From: Paenibacillus dendrobii
GTDB taxonomy: Bacteria > Bacillota > Bacilli > Paenibacillales > Paenibacillaceae
Length of the DNA: 63,226 nucleotides
Assembly: GCF_009807035.1 (NCBI RefSeq)
Contig: NZ_WUBI01000009.1
Location: 1-63,226, forward strand
Direction: 5' to 3'
Each line of letters opens with the position of its first letter. The first letter of the stretch is position 1. The position numbers were made by a program, and so were the translations under genes. This document shows, one piece after another, positions 17,803 to 27,353 of the stretch. The notes beneath the pieces are model-generated. The model was given only the letters and a program-made list of their open reading frames with translations, did no database searches and was not told the DNA's origin.

Positions 17803-19554
17803 ATGGAGGAAAATCATTTGCAGGCTGAGGACCTACAACATAAAGTCATACCCATTCATATGAATGCCAATTTCTTCTTTGAACGTGCAGTCCGTTCACT
17901 GGACCGCCTTCAGTATGATAAGGCATTAAGATATTTTCGCAAAGCTGTTGAATATGAACCGGACAACCCGGTGAATCATTGCAATATGGCGGGTATATTA
18001 TCAGAGATGGGCGATTTTGAAGGTTCAAACGCCGTCCTTGCCGATATTTTGGAGCATGTCGATGCTTCCATGACGGAATGTTATTTCTATATGGCCAACA
18101 ATTATGCCAATATGGACAATTTTGAAGAGGCCGAGCGGGTGCTGGTCAAGTACTTGGAGGATGATCCCGCCGGCCAGTTTTTGGACGAGGCTGAAGAGAT
18201 GATGGAGCTGTTCCAGTACGAGCTGGAACGTCCGGTGAAGGTGAGCCGGATCCGCAGCCGCGAAGGTATGGTAGAGCACGAAGAAGCGCGCGCGCTGATG
18301 GAAGAAGGGAAGTTCTCCCAGGCAGCAGAGCTGCTGGAACGCATTGTGCAGGAGCACCCGGATTTCCTGGCAGCCCGTAACAACCTGGCACTGGCTTATT
18401 ATTACATGGGGTTGTTCCGCAAAGCCAAGGCGACGATTGGCGAAGTGCTGGAACAGGAGCAAGGGAATATTCATGGTCTGTGCAATCTGGCGATATTTTA
18501 CCAGCATGAGGGGGATACTAATTCCTTGAATCCTCTGCTGGAGCTGCTCGAAATCACGATTCCTTTTCATCAGGAGCATGTATTCAAACTTGCCACCACG
18601 ATGGGGATTTTGGGTAAGCATGCGTCGGCCTACGGTCATTTTCGCCGTCTTTTGAAGGACGAAGAAGTCAATGGAGACCCGAGCCTCTACCACTACACGG
18701 CGGTAGCTGCCTTCAACAGTGGGCGCTACAAGGAAGCGAAGCGGTATTGGCGGCAGCTGCAGAAAATGGATCCCGAATCGGATATTCCGCGCTTTTACTT
18801 GGCGCAGCTCGAGATATTGGATCTATCAGGCATGCAGCAGCTGGAGCTGAGCTATCATTATCATCTGCCGTTCGAGGAACAGCTGAAACGCTGGGAGCAG
18901 GATGAAGGCGAGTTGTACGAGGAGATCAAGACGAACCCGCTGATTCGTTCCTCATTCTTTTGGGCGCTCCGTTATGGTGACAAAGGAACCAAGCTTCAGG
19001 TGATCCGTGCGCTGGGCTGGATTGCCGACGAAGAAGTGAAGGAGACGCTTGAAGCCTTCCTGGAGGAGCCGGACGAGGCCGCAGATTTGAAGAATGAAGC
19101 CCTGCGCATTTTGCAAGAGATGGCGCTAGATGGCCCTACTCAAGCCGTTCTGGAGGTAAGTGCGTCTTCGGCTCCAATGATTGCTGAGACCCGGACATCC
19201 TACGAGCATCATATCGGCGGCGAAACCCTGCAGGCTGTGGTTGATCAGGCGCTGCTGCATATGGATGCTCAATCGGACCGTGAACAAAAGAAGCATCTGC
19301 AAAACTTGTGGACCCAGTTTCTGGGCAAGCTTCATCCGGAAAAACCGATGATCCGGCATACGGAAGGATGGTCTGCGGCGCTCGAATACTTAACGGCCAA
19401 ACAACACGGAAATGCCATGACCTATCAGGAAGTCGCAGAGCGGTATGGAGTCTCCGTATCAACGGTCAGCCGCTACGCGAAACGCATCGACAGCGTTTGC
19501 TCAATCAAGGAAGAAAAGGATGAACTTTTCCGTCCTTTTACAGAAAATATATAA
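17803..19554 (+). CDS. Tetratricopeptide-repeat protein upstream of trxB
   Basis: Soluble protein of 583 residues built of TPR-like helical pairs: residues ~25-60 (ALRYFRKAVEYEPDNPVNHCNMA), ~165-230 (AAELLERIVQEHPDFLAARNNLALAYYYMG) and further degenerate ones to ~330. The C-terminus (about 540-570) contains an HTH-like segment, TYQEVAERYGVSVSTVSRYA. Bacillus has a TPR gene, yvcD, in the same place before trxB. TPRs bind proteins; the partner is unknown. The combination with an HTH suggests a DNA link, which is inference. Confidence 0.85.
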   Translation: MEENHLQAEDLQHKVIPIHMNANFFFERAVRSLDRLQYDKALRYFRKAVEYEPDNPVNHCNMAGILSEMGDFEGSNAVLADILEHVDASMTECYFYMANNYANMDNFEEAERVLVKYLEDDPAGQFLDEAEEMMELFQYELERPVKVSRIRSREGMVEHEEARALMEEGKFSQAAELLERIVQEHPDFLAARNNLALAYYYMGLFRKAKATIGEVLEQEQGNIHGLCNLAIFYQHEGDTNSLNPLLELLEITIPFHQEHVFKLATTMGILGKHASAYGHFRRLLKDEEVNGDPSLYHYTAVAAFNSGRYKEAKRYWRQLQKMDPESDIPRFYLAQLEILDLSGMQQLELSYHYHLPFEEQLKRWEQDEGELYEEIKTNPLIRSSFFWALRYGDKGTKLQVIRALGWIADEEVKETLEAFLEEPDEAADLKNEALRILQEMALDGPTQAVLEVSASSAPMIAETRTSYEHHIGGETLQAVVDQALLHMDAQSDREQKKHLQNLWTQFLGKLHPEKPMIRHTEGWSAALEYLTAKQHGNAMTYQEVAERYGVSVSTVSRYAKRIDSVCSIKEEKDELFRPFTENI

Positions 19555-19574
19555 GTAGAGGAGAGGATCATGAT

Positions 19575-20522
19575 ATGTATAAATCAATCGTAATCGGTAC
19601 AGGCCCAGCAGGCCTTACGGCGGCCATTTACCTGGCACGAGCCAATATGAAGCCGCTTGTCATCGAGGGCATGCAGCCGGGCGGACAGCTGACCACGACC
19701 ACGGATATCGAGAACTTCCCTGGCTTTCCCGACGGCATTATGGGACCGGAACTTATGGACAACATGCGCAAGCAGGCCGAACGTTTCGGTGCCGAGTTCA
19801 AAACAGGATGGGTGGACAAAGTGGACTTCTCCAAACGTCCATTTAAGCTGACTGTAGAGGGCATGGGCGAGATTGAAGCTGAATCCGTCATTATCTCCAC
19901 TGGCGCTTCCGCGAAATATCTCGGCATTCCGGGTGAGCAGGAAAATATCGGACGCGGCGTCAGCACCTGCGCAACCTGCGACGGATTTTTCTTCCGCGGC
20001 AAAAAAATCCTCGTGATCGGTGGCGGCGATTCGGCAATGGAGGAGGCAAACTTCCTGACTCGTTTCGGTTCCAGCGTAACGCTGGTTAACCGCAGAGAAG
20101 AGCTGAGAGCCTCGAAAATCATGCAGGAACGAGCACGCGGCAACGAAAAGATTATCTGGGCACTGAATCGTGTACCGCTTGAGGTTGTAGCGGGCGATAA
20201 CGGCGTTAAGGGCCTCAAGGTATTCAACAATGAATCGAAGCAGGAAGAGCTGATTGAAGCGGACGGCGTGTTTGTCGCTATCGGACATACACCGAATACC
20301 AAATTCCTGGAGAATCAGATTACAACCGACGAGGTTGGATACATTCTGGTTAAACCAGGTACGACGGAAACCAATATTCCGGGCGTATTCGCATGTGGCG
20401 ACGTACAGGACGTCCGCTATCGCCAAGCCATCTCCGCAGCGGGAACAGGCTGTATGGCTGCGATGGACTGCGAGAAGTTCCTTGAAGGCAGCATGGTGCA
20501 TGACTGGAGCGAAACGCTGTAA
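19575..20522 (+). CDS. trxB: Thioredoxin reductase
   Basis: FAD enzyme that reduces thioredoxin with NADPH. The FAD-binding GTGPAGLTAA lies at 8-17, the redox-active CATC at 132-135, the NADPH-binding GGGDSAMEEA near 155 and the second FAD motif GVFACGDVQD near 275. The length of 315 residues is normal. It follows the TPR gene by 20 nt with GAGGAG before the ATG, in the same operon. Confidence 0.96.
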   Translation: MYKSIVIGTGPAGLTAAIYLARANMKPLVIEGMQPGGQLTTTTDIENFPGFPDGIMGPELMDNMRKQAERFGAEFKTGWVDKVDFSKRPFKLTVEGMGEIEAESVIISTGASAKYLGIPGEQENIGRGVSTCATCDGFFFRGKKILVIGGGDSAMEEANFLTRFGSSVTLVNRREELRASKIMQERARGNEKIIWALNRVPLEVVAGDNGVKGLKVFNNESKQEELIEADGVFVAIGHTPNTKFLENQITTDEVGYILVKPGTTETNIPGVFACGDVQDVRYRQAISAAGTGCMAAMDCEKFLEGSMVHDWSETL

Positions 20523-20539
20523 GTACTGATTTCATACAA

Positions 20540-20589
20540 AAAGGGTGTCCCACGCCATGATATGGCAGAGGGACGCCCTTTATTTTTTC
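20540..20589. terminator. Bidirectional terminator between trxB and the response regulator gene
   Basis: AAAGGGTGTCCC pairs with GGGACGCCCTTT around an 18-nt loop; T runs lie on both outer sides (plus: TTTATTTTTT; minus: TTTTTGT). It serves the convergent genes on each side. Confidence 0.88.
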
Positions 20590-20645
20590 GGTAGTGGTTA
20601 CCGGGAGAAAACAGCGAGGTGAGGCTTCTTATGGTTTGCAGCGGG

Positions 20646-21248
20646 TCATAGCCAGCCGTTCTCCTCGGCCAAGCTAATCGCTTCAATCCTGTTTTTGGCA
20701 TCGAGTTTATTCAGAATTTCAGAGATATAATTGCGGACCGTGCCATGCGACAAATGCAACGCGCGGGCAATCTCGTTTGCGGTTTTGCCTCCGGCGATAT
20801 GCTGCAAAATCTCGCATTCTCTTGGCGTGAGCGGATTCTTCTGAACAGCCGAGTCGAAGATCAGTTCTGGGGAAATCGCCCGGTGACCCTGCATCACTCT
20901 CCGAATCGATTCGGCAAGCCTGTCGCTGGGCTCGTCCTTCAACAAATAGCCGCTGACCCCCGCCTTCACGGCTCTCTCGAAATATCCGGGCCGGGCAAAG
21001 GTCGTCAGAATGATGACCCGGCACGGAGATGACTCTATTTTAAGCTGCTCGGCGACCTCGATGCCGGTTTGCACCGGCATTTCAATATCCAGCAGGCAAA
21101 CATCAGGTTTCAGGTTCAAGATCATGGAGAGTGCTTCCTGTCCGTCCCCGGCTTGGCCGACGACCTGCAGATCATCCTCCAGATCAAGCAATGAGGCCAG
21201 CGCGCCGCGCAAAAGGCGCTGGTCCTCGGCAATCACGATTTGGATCAC
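20646..21248 (-). CDS. Response regulator, NarL/LuxR family
   Basis: DNA-binding response regulator of 200 residues. The receiver domain (1-120) carries the acidic pair ED at 8-9, the phospho-acceptor Asp54 in CLLDIEMP and the conserved Lys near 104 (LLKDEPS). The LuxR-type HTH (about 138-200) reads LTPRECEILQHIAGGKTANEIA. It overlaps the sensor-kinase gene by 4 nt. The set ABC ATPase-permease-kinase-regulator resembles YvfRSTU and DesKR of Bacillus; it probably controls its own transporter. Confidence 0.92.
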   Translation of the reverse strand: MIQIVIAEDQRLLRGALASLLDLEDDLQVVGQAGDGQEALSMILNLKPDVCLLDIEMPVQTGIEVAEQLKIESSPCRVIILTTFARPGYFERAVKAGVSGYLLKDEPSDRLAESIRRVMQGHRAISPELIFDSAVQKNPLTPRECEILQHIAGGKTANEIARALHLSHGTVRNYISEILNKLDAKNRIEAISLAEENGWL

Positions 21249-22384
21249 GCGGTTTCACACTCCTTGCCAGCATTATTTTTAATGATGGGTATGCGAATAA
21301 TAACTCTTGTACCATTGGAAGAAGCGAGTTCAAGACTGCCGTCAATCAGGGAGAGCCGTTCTCTCATGCCCGCCAGACCGTTGCCATCATTAAGCTGTCC
21401 ATCCAAGCCTGTATCCCAGCCGATGCCGTCGTCGCTGACGGTCAGCAGGATTTCACCCGATGTCTGCTCTATGGCCATGGTGCAGGCATTCGCTTGGCTG
21501 TGCTTCACGACATTGGTAACGGCCTCCTTCAGGCACATGCTGAGAATATTTTGGATGAATCCCGAGATCCCTTCCAAGCGGAAGTTACCCTCTGCATTAT
21601 GCATGATGCCTGCGCTCTCCAGTATCCGCTCAGAAGTCTTCACCTCCTCGATAACGGATATTGCCCGCATCCCGTTCACAAGCTCACGTACCTGGCGCAG
21701 GGCAGCCCTGGAGGTCTGCTCAATCTCTCGTGCTTCCAGCAGCGCCTTCTGTGGATCGCGCTCAACCAGCCGGGTCACCAGCTGGCTTTTCAAGGTGATA
21801 AGCGACAATGTGTGCCCCAGCGTATCATGAAGGTCCCTCGAGATCCGTATGCGCTCTTCTCGCTTCACCAGTTCCTCAATCCGTTCATTCGCCTGGTTCA
21901 AATCGCGTTCGAGCTGCTGCTGCTTGAACATAGAGCGCATGCCGAACGGAGACATCATCATGACGACCAGAAAAGGAAGAATGACGTAGATATCCGATCG
22001 TTCCAAACGAGGAATATTGATGATAACCGGCAGGATCAGCATAACGTAAAAGACAGCCAGTGCAATGAAAAACCGGCGTTTGTCTTTGTAATAAGCGATA
22101 AAGCTGGCCGTGTAAAATCCCAAAAACAAATTGAAGGGACTGTACGTTATACAGAGCATGAAGGCGAGCAGCATCTGAAGTCCCAGCCAGTAAGGAAATG
22201 ATTTTTTAGCGAAAAATAGCTGGCGGTAGGTTACTAAAAACAAGGCGATCATTAGATAACCCACCGCCATCTTCAAACCATGCTCCTGACTGATATAAAA
22301 AATTGGCATGGAGATATAAATGAGCCACACATAAGGGAAAAAGCCCAGTTCGCTCGGGAAAATATTAAATCGGGAACGACTCAC
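21245..22384 (-). CDS. Membrane sensor histidine kinase, HisKA_3 (NarX/DesK) type
   Basis: Kinase of 379 residues. Six or so hydrophobic segments occupy about 1-150, followed by a coiled stretch, then the dimerisation box RISRDLHDTLGHTLSLI with the phospho-accepting His near 190, and the HATPase domain (N box NVVKHSQA, G1 DDGIGWD, GNGLAGMRERL). It starts with GTG at 22384, 6 nt after the permease gene. There is no large extracellular sensor loop, so it may sense the membrane or the transporter; this is inferred. Confidence 0.92.
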   Translation of the reverse strand: MSRSRFNIFPSELGFFPYVWLIYISMPIFYISQEHGLKMAVGYLMIALFLVTYRQLFFAKKSFPYWLGLQMLLAFMLCITYSPFNLFLGFYTASFIAYYKDKRRFFIALAVFYVMLILPVIINIPRLERSDIYVILPFLVVMMMSPFGMRSMFKQQQLERDLNQANERIEELVKREERIRISRDLHDTLGHTLSLITLKSQLVTRLVERDPQKALLEAREIEQTSRAALRQVRELVNGMRAISVIEEVKTSERILESAGIMHNAEGNFRLEGISGFIQNILSMCLKEAVTNVVKHSQANACTMAIEQTSGEILLTVSDDGIGWDTGLDGQLNDGNGLAGMRERLSLIDGSLELASSNGTRVIIRIPIIKNNAGKECETA

Positions 22385-22390
22385 GGATGA

Positions 22391-23128
22391 TTACACCGCT
22401 TCCTGTTTTTTTCGAATATATATGGATAGTACCATAAATAGGAACAAATATCCGGCTAAAATAAGCATCGGTTTAAGGTCGGGAGCCTTTCCGGCGGCAA
22501 TGGACCATACCCCGCTGCCGTAGTTATAGGAAGGGAGCCATTTGCCAATGGTTTGCAGTACGGAAGGGAAGCTGTCAATTGGCATCCACATACCTCCAAG
22601 CACGGCCATCAACATGTATGCAATATTGCTCACGCCGCTTGCGGTATCGACTCTTTTCATTGTACCGAACAGCGTACCCAAAGCCAGAAAAGGTATGGAG
22701 GCAACCAGAATCCAAAGCCCGCTGCCGACCCATTGGCCGATGGACATATGAACTCCGTTAATCAGAAAGCCTGCGATAAAAATAACGATGACCGAAAAGG
22801 CATGCATGACCGTCTGCCCGAACATTTTGGAGATAAAATAGACGCTGCCCGGGAGAGGCGTGATTCGCATATAGACGGCCCAACCGAGGCTTTGCTCCTG
22901 AACCATGCGTATGCCGACGGTCATTATCGCAGAACCCATGACGCTGAAAGTGGTCATCGACATCAGGTAATGCGCCTGCCAGGCTTCCGCATTATCAATA
23001 CCGGTATTTACGATTTTGGTGAAAATAAAATAAAATACGATGGGCATAAGCAGGGACCAAAATACATAATAAGGGTTCCTAATAATCCGCAGCATTTCTA
23101 CCTTGCACTGCATGAGCAGCATTTTCAT
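22391..23128 (-). CDS. ABC-2 type transporter permease
   Basis: Permease of 245 residues with about six membrane segments and an ABC-2 fold: an N-terminal cytoplasmic stretch, FWSLLMPIVFYFIF, then five further hydrophobic helices. The start codon overlaps the stop of the ATPase gene by 1 nt (TAATG), so translation is coupled. It forms an exporter with the ATPase; substrates of such pairs include peptides, antibiotics and lipids. Confidence 0.9.
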   Translation of the reverse strand: MKMLLMQCKVEMLRIIRNPYYVFWSLLMPIVFYFIFTKIVNTGIDNAEAWQAHYLMSMTTFSVMGSAIMTVGIRMVQEQSLGWAVYMRITPLPGSVYFISKMFGQTVMHAFSVIVIFIAGFLINGVHMSIGQWVGSGLWILVASIPFLALGTLFGTMKRVDTASGVSNIAYMLMAVLGGMWMPIDSFPSVLQTIGKWLPSYNYGSGVWSIAAGKAPDLKPMLILAGYLFLFMVLSIYIRKKQEAV

Positions 23129-24066
23129 TACGATACCGCCTCCTTCTCATGATCATCATGCGTAAGCATCAGTTCAAAAGCATCATCCAGCCGCCCTTGA
23201 CCGGTTCGAATGTCCCGAGCGAGAATGTTGTATCTGAAAATCGCAGCCAGCACCGTGTCTGTGTTGTCTGCCGTAACGACCCATCGACCTTCCTGTTCCT
23301 TGCAATCGCTCACGCCGGGGATGGAACGCATCCGGTGAACCATTTCAGCCGCAGTGTATGCCTCATCTCCGTTTAAGTCGGCCATGAATGAAACCGATTT
23401 GCTGGTCAATCTCGAGACAATCTCGTCCGGGGTGCCGTCTGCGGCGATCTTCCCTTTGTTGAAAAGAAGTATCCGGTGTGCGGTATCCTCGGCCTCCTGA
23501 AGATAATGAGTGGAAAATAAAATGGTTTTTCCCTGATCGGCCAATTCGTCCGCCTGCTGCCAGAACGCACGTCGTGCCGGGGCATCCAGCCCTACGGTCG
23601 GCTCATCGAAGAACAGAAGATCCGGGTCGCCTGCGAGCGCAAGGGCAAAGCCGAGGCGACGTTTCTGCCCGCCGGAGAGCTTATCCGCACGTTTGTTCAA
23701 CTCTTCCGGTGTGAAGCCGGCCAGATGTACCATTTCCGACAGCTTCAAGGGGCTCGGATAGTAACTCCGGATCAGGCTCATGACTTCATGCACCTTCAGT
23801 CCGTCAATCACACTGACTTCCTGCAGCATGGCGCCGATGCGTCTTTTGACCTGTACATGCTTGGGGGACTGTCCAAAAATTCGGACGCTGCCGGAGCTGG
23901 GCTCGCGCAGTCCGAGCATCATGGACAGTACCGTTGTTTTGCCGGCTCCATTAGGGCCCAGAACCGCGGTGACGGATCCCTTGGGAATAACAAAGGATAC
24001 ATCATCCACCGCCGTTTTCCCTCCAAACAATTTGGATACATGTTGAAGTTCCGCTATATTTTCCAT
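23128..24066 (-). CDS. ABC transporter ATP-binding protein (drug/peptide exporter type)
   Basis: ATPase of 312 residues. Walker A GPNGAGKTT near 35-43, signature LSGGQKRRLGFALA near 130, Walker B LLFFDEPTVGLD near 152, H-loop FSTHYLQEAED. The C-terminal ~90 residues are the DUF4162-like tail common to CcmA/DrrA exporters. The frame opens 12 nt earlier, but a GGAGGT lies just before the ATG at 24066, so I use that start. First gene of a four-gene minus-strand operon. Confidence 0.92.
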   Translation of the reverse strand: MENIAELQHVSKLFGGKTAVDDVSFVIPKGSVTAVLGPNGAGKTTVLSMMLGLREPSSGSVRIFGQSPKHVQVKRRIGAMLQEVSVIDGLKVHEVMSLIRSYYPSPLKLSEMVHLAGFTPEELNKRADKLSGGQKRRLGFALALAGDPDLLFFDEPTVGLDAPARRAFWQQADELADQGKTILFSTHYLQEAEDTAHRILLFNKGKIAADGTPDEIVSRLTSKSVSFMADLNGDEAYTAAEMVHRMRSIPGVSDCKEQEGRWVVTADNTDTVLAAIFRYNILARDIRTGQGRLDDAFELMLTHDDHEKEAVS

Positions 24067-24293
24067 AATTACCTCCATTTAAATGGCCTTCTTGACTGTC
24101 ATTCCTGATACTTCCATTTTAAGCGGGGGAAACGAGTCTGGTTAGTGTGGGGTGTCATGAAAAGCATGTGACAGTTGTCATATTCCTGTGAGCCTGGGAA
24201 TAGGGCAAGCGGACTGTTTCACGAAATCTTCAAAAAGCGGAACAAGCCCGCAGTACGGGCTCTGAGCGGGGCTTGTGACGGTTCTCACATCTC
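24067..24293. other. Divergent control region between the ABC operon and glucokinase
   Basis: It holds a perfect 12-bp palindrome CCATTTAAATGG (24075-24086) just before the minus-strand operon, a TGTCA/TGACA-rich patch around 24153-24181, and a long hairpin at about 24240-24290 in which ACAAGCCC can pair either with the nearby CGGGCT or with GGGGCTTGT. No gene is seen. Confidence 0.45.
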
Positions 24294-24322
24294 TTGACCG
24301 ATAGTAAGGCTTCAATTATAGT
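24294..24322 (+). promoter_or_regulatory. Sigma-A promoter of glucokinase
   Basis: TTGACC (24294-24299), 17-nt spacer, TATAGT (24317-24322), about 50 nt before the start codon. Confidence 0.75.
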
Positions 24323-24372
24323 TGGTACAGTAGGAGCAAACTATTACTCAAGGAAAAAAGGTGGCTTGTAAC

Positions 24373-25323
24373 ATGTCTGAGCAAATCTACGTTGGTGTCG
24401 ATTTAGGCGGAACAGCGATCAAGGTCGGCATCTGCAATCAAGCAGGGCAGCTTATTCAAACGTATGAAGGACCCACAGAAACGGAAAAGGGCGTTGATGT
24501 TGTCGTCGATAATATCGAGAAGTATGTACGGCATATTGTTGACCAGTCCCCATACAGCTGGGATCAGCTGGCAGGCGTCGGAGCGGGAGTTGCCGGCTTT
24601 ACCAATGTCCGTGAGGGAATCATTATCTTCGCGCCAAACGTAGGTTTCCGTGATGTGCCGATTCGTGCCATTTTGGAAGAAAAAATCGGCAAGCCTATCA
24701 AAATAGATAATGACGCTAACGTTGCTGCACTGGGTGAAGCCTGGAGCGGCGCAGGACGCGACATCGACAACTGCGTCTGCTATACGCTCGGCACGGGTGT
24801 AGGCGGCGGAATCATAATCAATGGTAAAATCTATCAAGGTTTCTCGGGTCTGGCAGGCGAGCTTGGTCATATTTCCGTTGTTCCCGATTTGGAAGCGATC
24901 CAATGCGGATGCGGCAAAATGGGCTGTCTAGAGTCGGTGTCTTCGGCAACAGGCATTATCCGCATGGCGAAGGATGCCGTTGAGCGGGGGGACCGGACTT
25001 CGCTGGCGCTGGAAAAGCATATCGCTGCGAAGGAAGTCTTTGATGCGGCGAAAGCCGGGGATGAAGTGGCACAACGCATCGTGAAGCGTGCGGCTTTCTA
25101 CTTGGGTAAATCCATGGCAGCTGTAGCGGCTGCACTGAATCCGGAAGTATTCATCATTGGCGGCGGCGTATCGAAAGCGGGAGATATCCTGTTTAATGAG
25201 GTGCGTGAAGTATTCGCCAAGCTGACTCCAGAGCCGCTGCAAAAGGGTGTTTCGATCCTGCCAGCACAGCTTGGAAATGAAGCCGGCGTTGTCGGGGCAG
25301 CGGGACTTTTGCTTCGTTCCTAG
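24373..25323 (+). CDS. glcK: Glucokinase, ROK family
   Basis: Phosphorylates glucose with ATP in the cytoplasm. The 316-residue product has the ROK features: phosphate loop DLGGTAIKVG near 9-18, the catalytic DNDANVAALGE region, and the zinc-binding CGCGKMGCLE with the preceding GELGH. A GTG four codons upstream is possible, but AAGGTGG lies about 8-10 nt before the ATG at 24373. It precedes rapZ by about 125 nt with no clear terminator. Confidence 0.93.
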   Translation: MSEQIYVGVDLGGTAIKVGICNQAGQLIQTYEGPTETEKGVDVVVDNIEKYVRHIVDQSPYSWDQLAGVGAGVAGFTNVREGIIIFAPNVGFRDVPIRAILEEKIGKPIKIDNDANVAALGEAWSGAGRDIDNCVCYTLGTGVGGGIIINGKIYQGFSGLAGELGHISVVPDLEAIQCGCGKMGCLESVSSATGIIRMAKDAVERGDRTSLALEKHIAAKEVFDAAKAGDEVAQRIVKRAAFYLGKSMAAVAAALNPEVFIIGGGVSKAGDILFNEVREVFAKLTPEPLQKGVSILPAQLGNEAGVVGAAGLLLRS

Positions 25324-25448
25324 AACAGGGCTATCGGCTGTTTGTGCGAAAGAATGAATGTATAGCGGGCGTGGAAAAAGGAAGATTTTGAAGGTTTTGC
25401 GGCCCGTTTTTTCGCTTTCTGAATACCAAACCAAGGGAGGGAAAGCTG

Positions 25449-26348
25449 ATGCAAGACGGTGACAACACTGCGTCGGCCATGGCCACCCTGATTATTATTA
25501 CAGGCATGTCAGGGGCTGGAAAGACGTTAGCAGTACGGAGCCTGGAGGATCTCGGTTTTTTCTGTGTGGATAATTTGCCTCCGGTGCTGATTCCCAAATT
25601 TGCTGAACTCATTGAGCAGTCGAAGGGGAAGATCGCGAAGGTTGCGCTGGTCATTGACCTGCGTGGACGCGAATTTTTTACGGCCTTATCGGAATCCTTA
25701 AATTATATCAAGGACCATTTTACAATACATTGCGAGATTCTATTTCTTGAAGCAACCGACTCGGTGTTGGTACAGCGCTATAAGGAAAGCCGGCGCCGGC
25801 ATCCACTAGCACCGGAGGGCATGCCGCTTGACGGCATACGCCTTGAACGCAAAATGCTGGAGGAACTGAAAAGCTCTGCCACGGTTGTGCTTGATACCAG
25901 CGTCATGAAGCCGGGACAACTGAAGGACAAAATCATCTCGCGGTTCTCCCAATTGGAGAGCAACACGCTATCCATCAATATTACTTCGTTCGGATTCAAA
26001 TACGGGATTCCGATTGACGCCGACCTGGTATTTGATGTTCGCTTTCTGCCAAATCCCCACTATGTGGAAAATTTGCGGCCGCGAACAGGACAGGACAGCG
26101 AAGTATACGATTATGTCATGAAATGGCCAGAAACCCAGGCGTTCCTGACGAAGCTGCTGGATATGCTGCATTTTCTCATTCCACAGTACCGTAAGGAAGG
26201 CAAAAGCCAAGTGATTATCGGCATCGGATGTACGGGTGGCAAACACCGCTCGGTAGCCATTGCTGAATATTTAGGCAAAATGCTGGGGGCCAGTGAAACA
26301 GAATCGGTTTCGGTCAGCCACCGGGATTCTGAACGTGATCGGCATTAA
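25449..26348 (+). CDS. rapZ: RNase adapter / nucleotide-binding protein RapZ (YvcJ)
   Basis: P-loop protein of 299 residues. Walker A GMSGAGKT at 19-26, Walker B-like LVIDLRGREF, and the family's C-terminal IGIGCTGGKHRSV box. In E. coli RapZ guides decay of a small RNA; in Bacillus (YvcJ) it binds nucleotides and affects competence, and the exact role is less clear. Ribosome binding site GGGAGGG. It leads the conserved rapZ-yvcK-whiA-HPr cluster. Confidence 0.94.
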   Translation: MQDGDNTASAMATLIIITGMSGAGKTLAVRSLEDLGFFCVDNLPPVLIPKFAELIEQSKGKIAKVALVIDLRGREFFTALSESLNYIKDHFTIHCEILFLEATDSVLVQRYKESRRRHPLAPEGMPLDGIRLERKMLEELKSSATVVLDTSVMKPGQLKDKIISRFSQLESNTLSINITSFGFKYGIPIDADLVFDVRFLPNPHYVENLRPRTGQDSEVYDYVMKWPETQAFLTKLLDMLHFLIPQYRKEGKSQVIIGIGCTGGKHRSVAIAEYLGKMLGASETESVSVSHRDSERDRH

Positions 26349-27346
26349 TGAGAGTGGAAGTGATGAGAGTGGCTGAACAAAAAAGAGAGCGTCCGCGGAT
26401 CGTTGTCATGGGCGGAGGCACAGGCTTGTCGGTCATGCTGCGGGGTTTAAAGGAAATGCCGCTGGACATTACGGCAATTGTAACCGTGGCCGATGACGGG
26501 GGCAGCTCTGGTATCCTGAGAAGCGAGCTTCAGATGCCGCCTCCAGGCGATATCCGCAACGTTCTGACGGCCCTGGCTGATGTTGAGCCTCTAATGTCAG
26601 AGATGATGAGATATCGTTTCAGCAGCGGCTCGGGTCTGGCAGGACATAGTCTTGGGAATCTGATCCTGGCCGCCATGACCGACATCAGCGGTGACTTTGT
26701 TACGGCAGTGCGGGAATTAAGCCGTGTATTTGCGGTGCGTGGCCGTGTGCTTCCTGCTGCCGGTGAAGCGGTGGTGTTGTCGGCTGAGATGGAGGACGGG
26801 TCTATTGTGACAGGCGAATCCAAGATTCCTGAAGCGGGCTTGCGGATCAAGCGTGTATTCCTGGAGCCCGAGGTGGAGCCGCTGCCTGAGGCAGTCGCTG
26901 CCATTGAAGAGGCTGATGCGATCCTGATCGGACCGGGAAGCTTGTATACCAGCATTTTGCCGAATTTGCTCGTTCCCAAGCTGGCTGAAGCCGTGATGGC
27001 TTCGGAAGCGATCAAAATTTTTGTCTGCAACGTCATGACTCAGCCGGGAGAAACGGACGGGTATACCGTCAGTGATCATCTCCAGGCTATTTACGATCAT
27101 ATCGGCAAACACTTGTTTGATTATGTCATTGTGAACAGTGGAGATATTCCACCGCAGGTTCAGGACAAATACGCCGAAAAGGGCGCCAAGCCGGTGGAGC
27201 TCGACTATGAAGAGGTCACGAACCTTGGATATAAGGTGATCGCCGATACGCTGGTGCTTTTCCGGACCTATCTGCGGCATGATGCCGACAAACTGAGCCA
27301 TCATATTTACCAGCTGGTTCAGGACTGGATTTTAAGAAAGAGGTGA
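26348..27346 (+). CDS. yvcK: Gluconeogenesis/morphology factor YvcK
   Basis: UPF0052/CofD-like protein of 332 residues needed in Bacillus for growth on gluconeogenic substrates and for cell shape; it binds UDP-sugars. The GGGTGLSVMLRGLK and TVADDGGSSG motifs near 20-50 are clear. Its ATG overlaps the rapZ stop by one base (TAATG). A second in-frame ATG at 26363 is an equally good start. Confidence 0.93.
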   Translation: MRVEVMRVAEQKRERPRIVVMGGGTGLSVMLRGLKEMPLDITAIVTVADDGGSSGILRSELQMPPPGDIRNVLTALADVEPLMSEMMRYRFSSGSGLAGHSLGNLILAAMTDISGDFVTAVRELSRVFAVRGRVLPAAGEAVVLSAEMEDGSIVTGESKIPEAGLRIKRVFLEPEVEPLPEAVAAIEEADAILIGPGSLYTSILPNLLVPKLAEAVMASEAIKIFVCNVMTQPGETDGYTVSDHLQAIYDHIGKHLFDYVIVNSGDIPPQVQDKYAEKGAKPVELDYEEVTNLGYKVIADTLVLFRTYLRHDADKLSHHIYQLVQDWILRKR

Positions 27347-27353
27347 GAGTCCC

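Noticed and set aside
21131..22201. 356-residue plus-strand frame opposite the sensor kinase
   Set aside because: The minus-strand kinase has all its motifs in order; the plus-strand product resembles no family.
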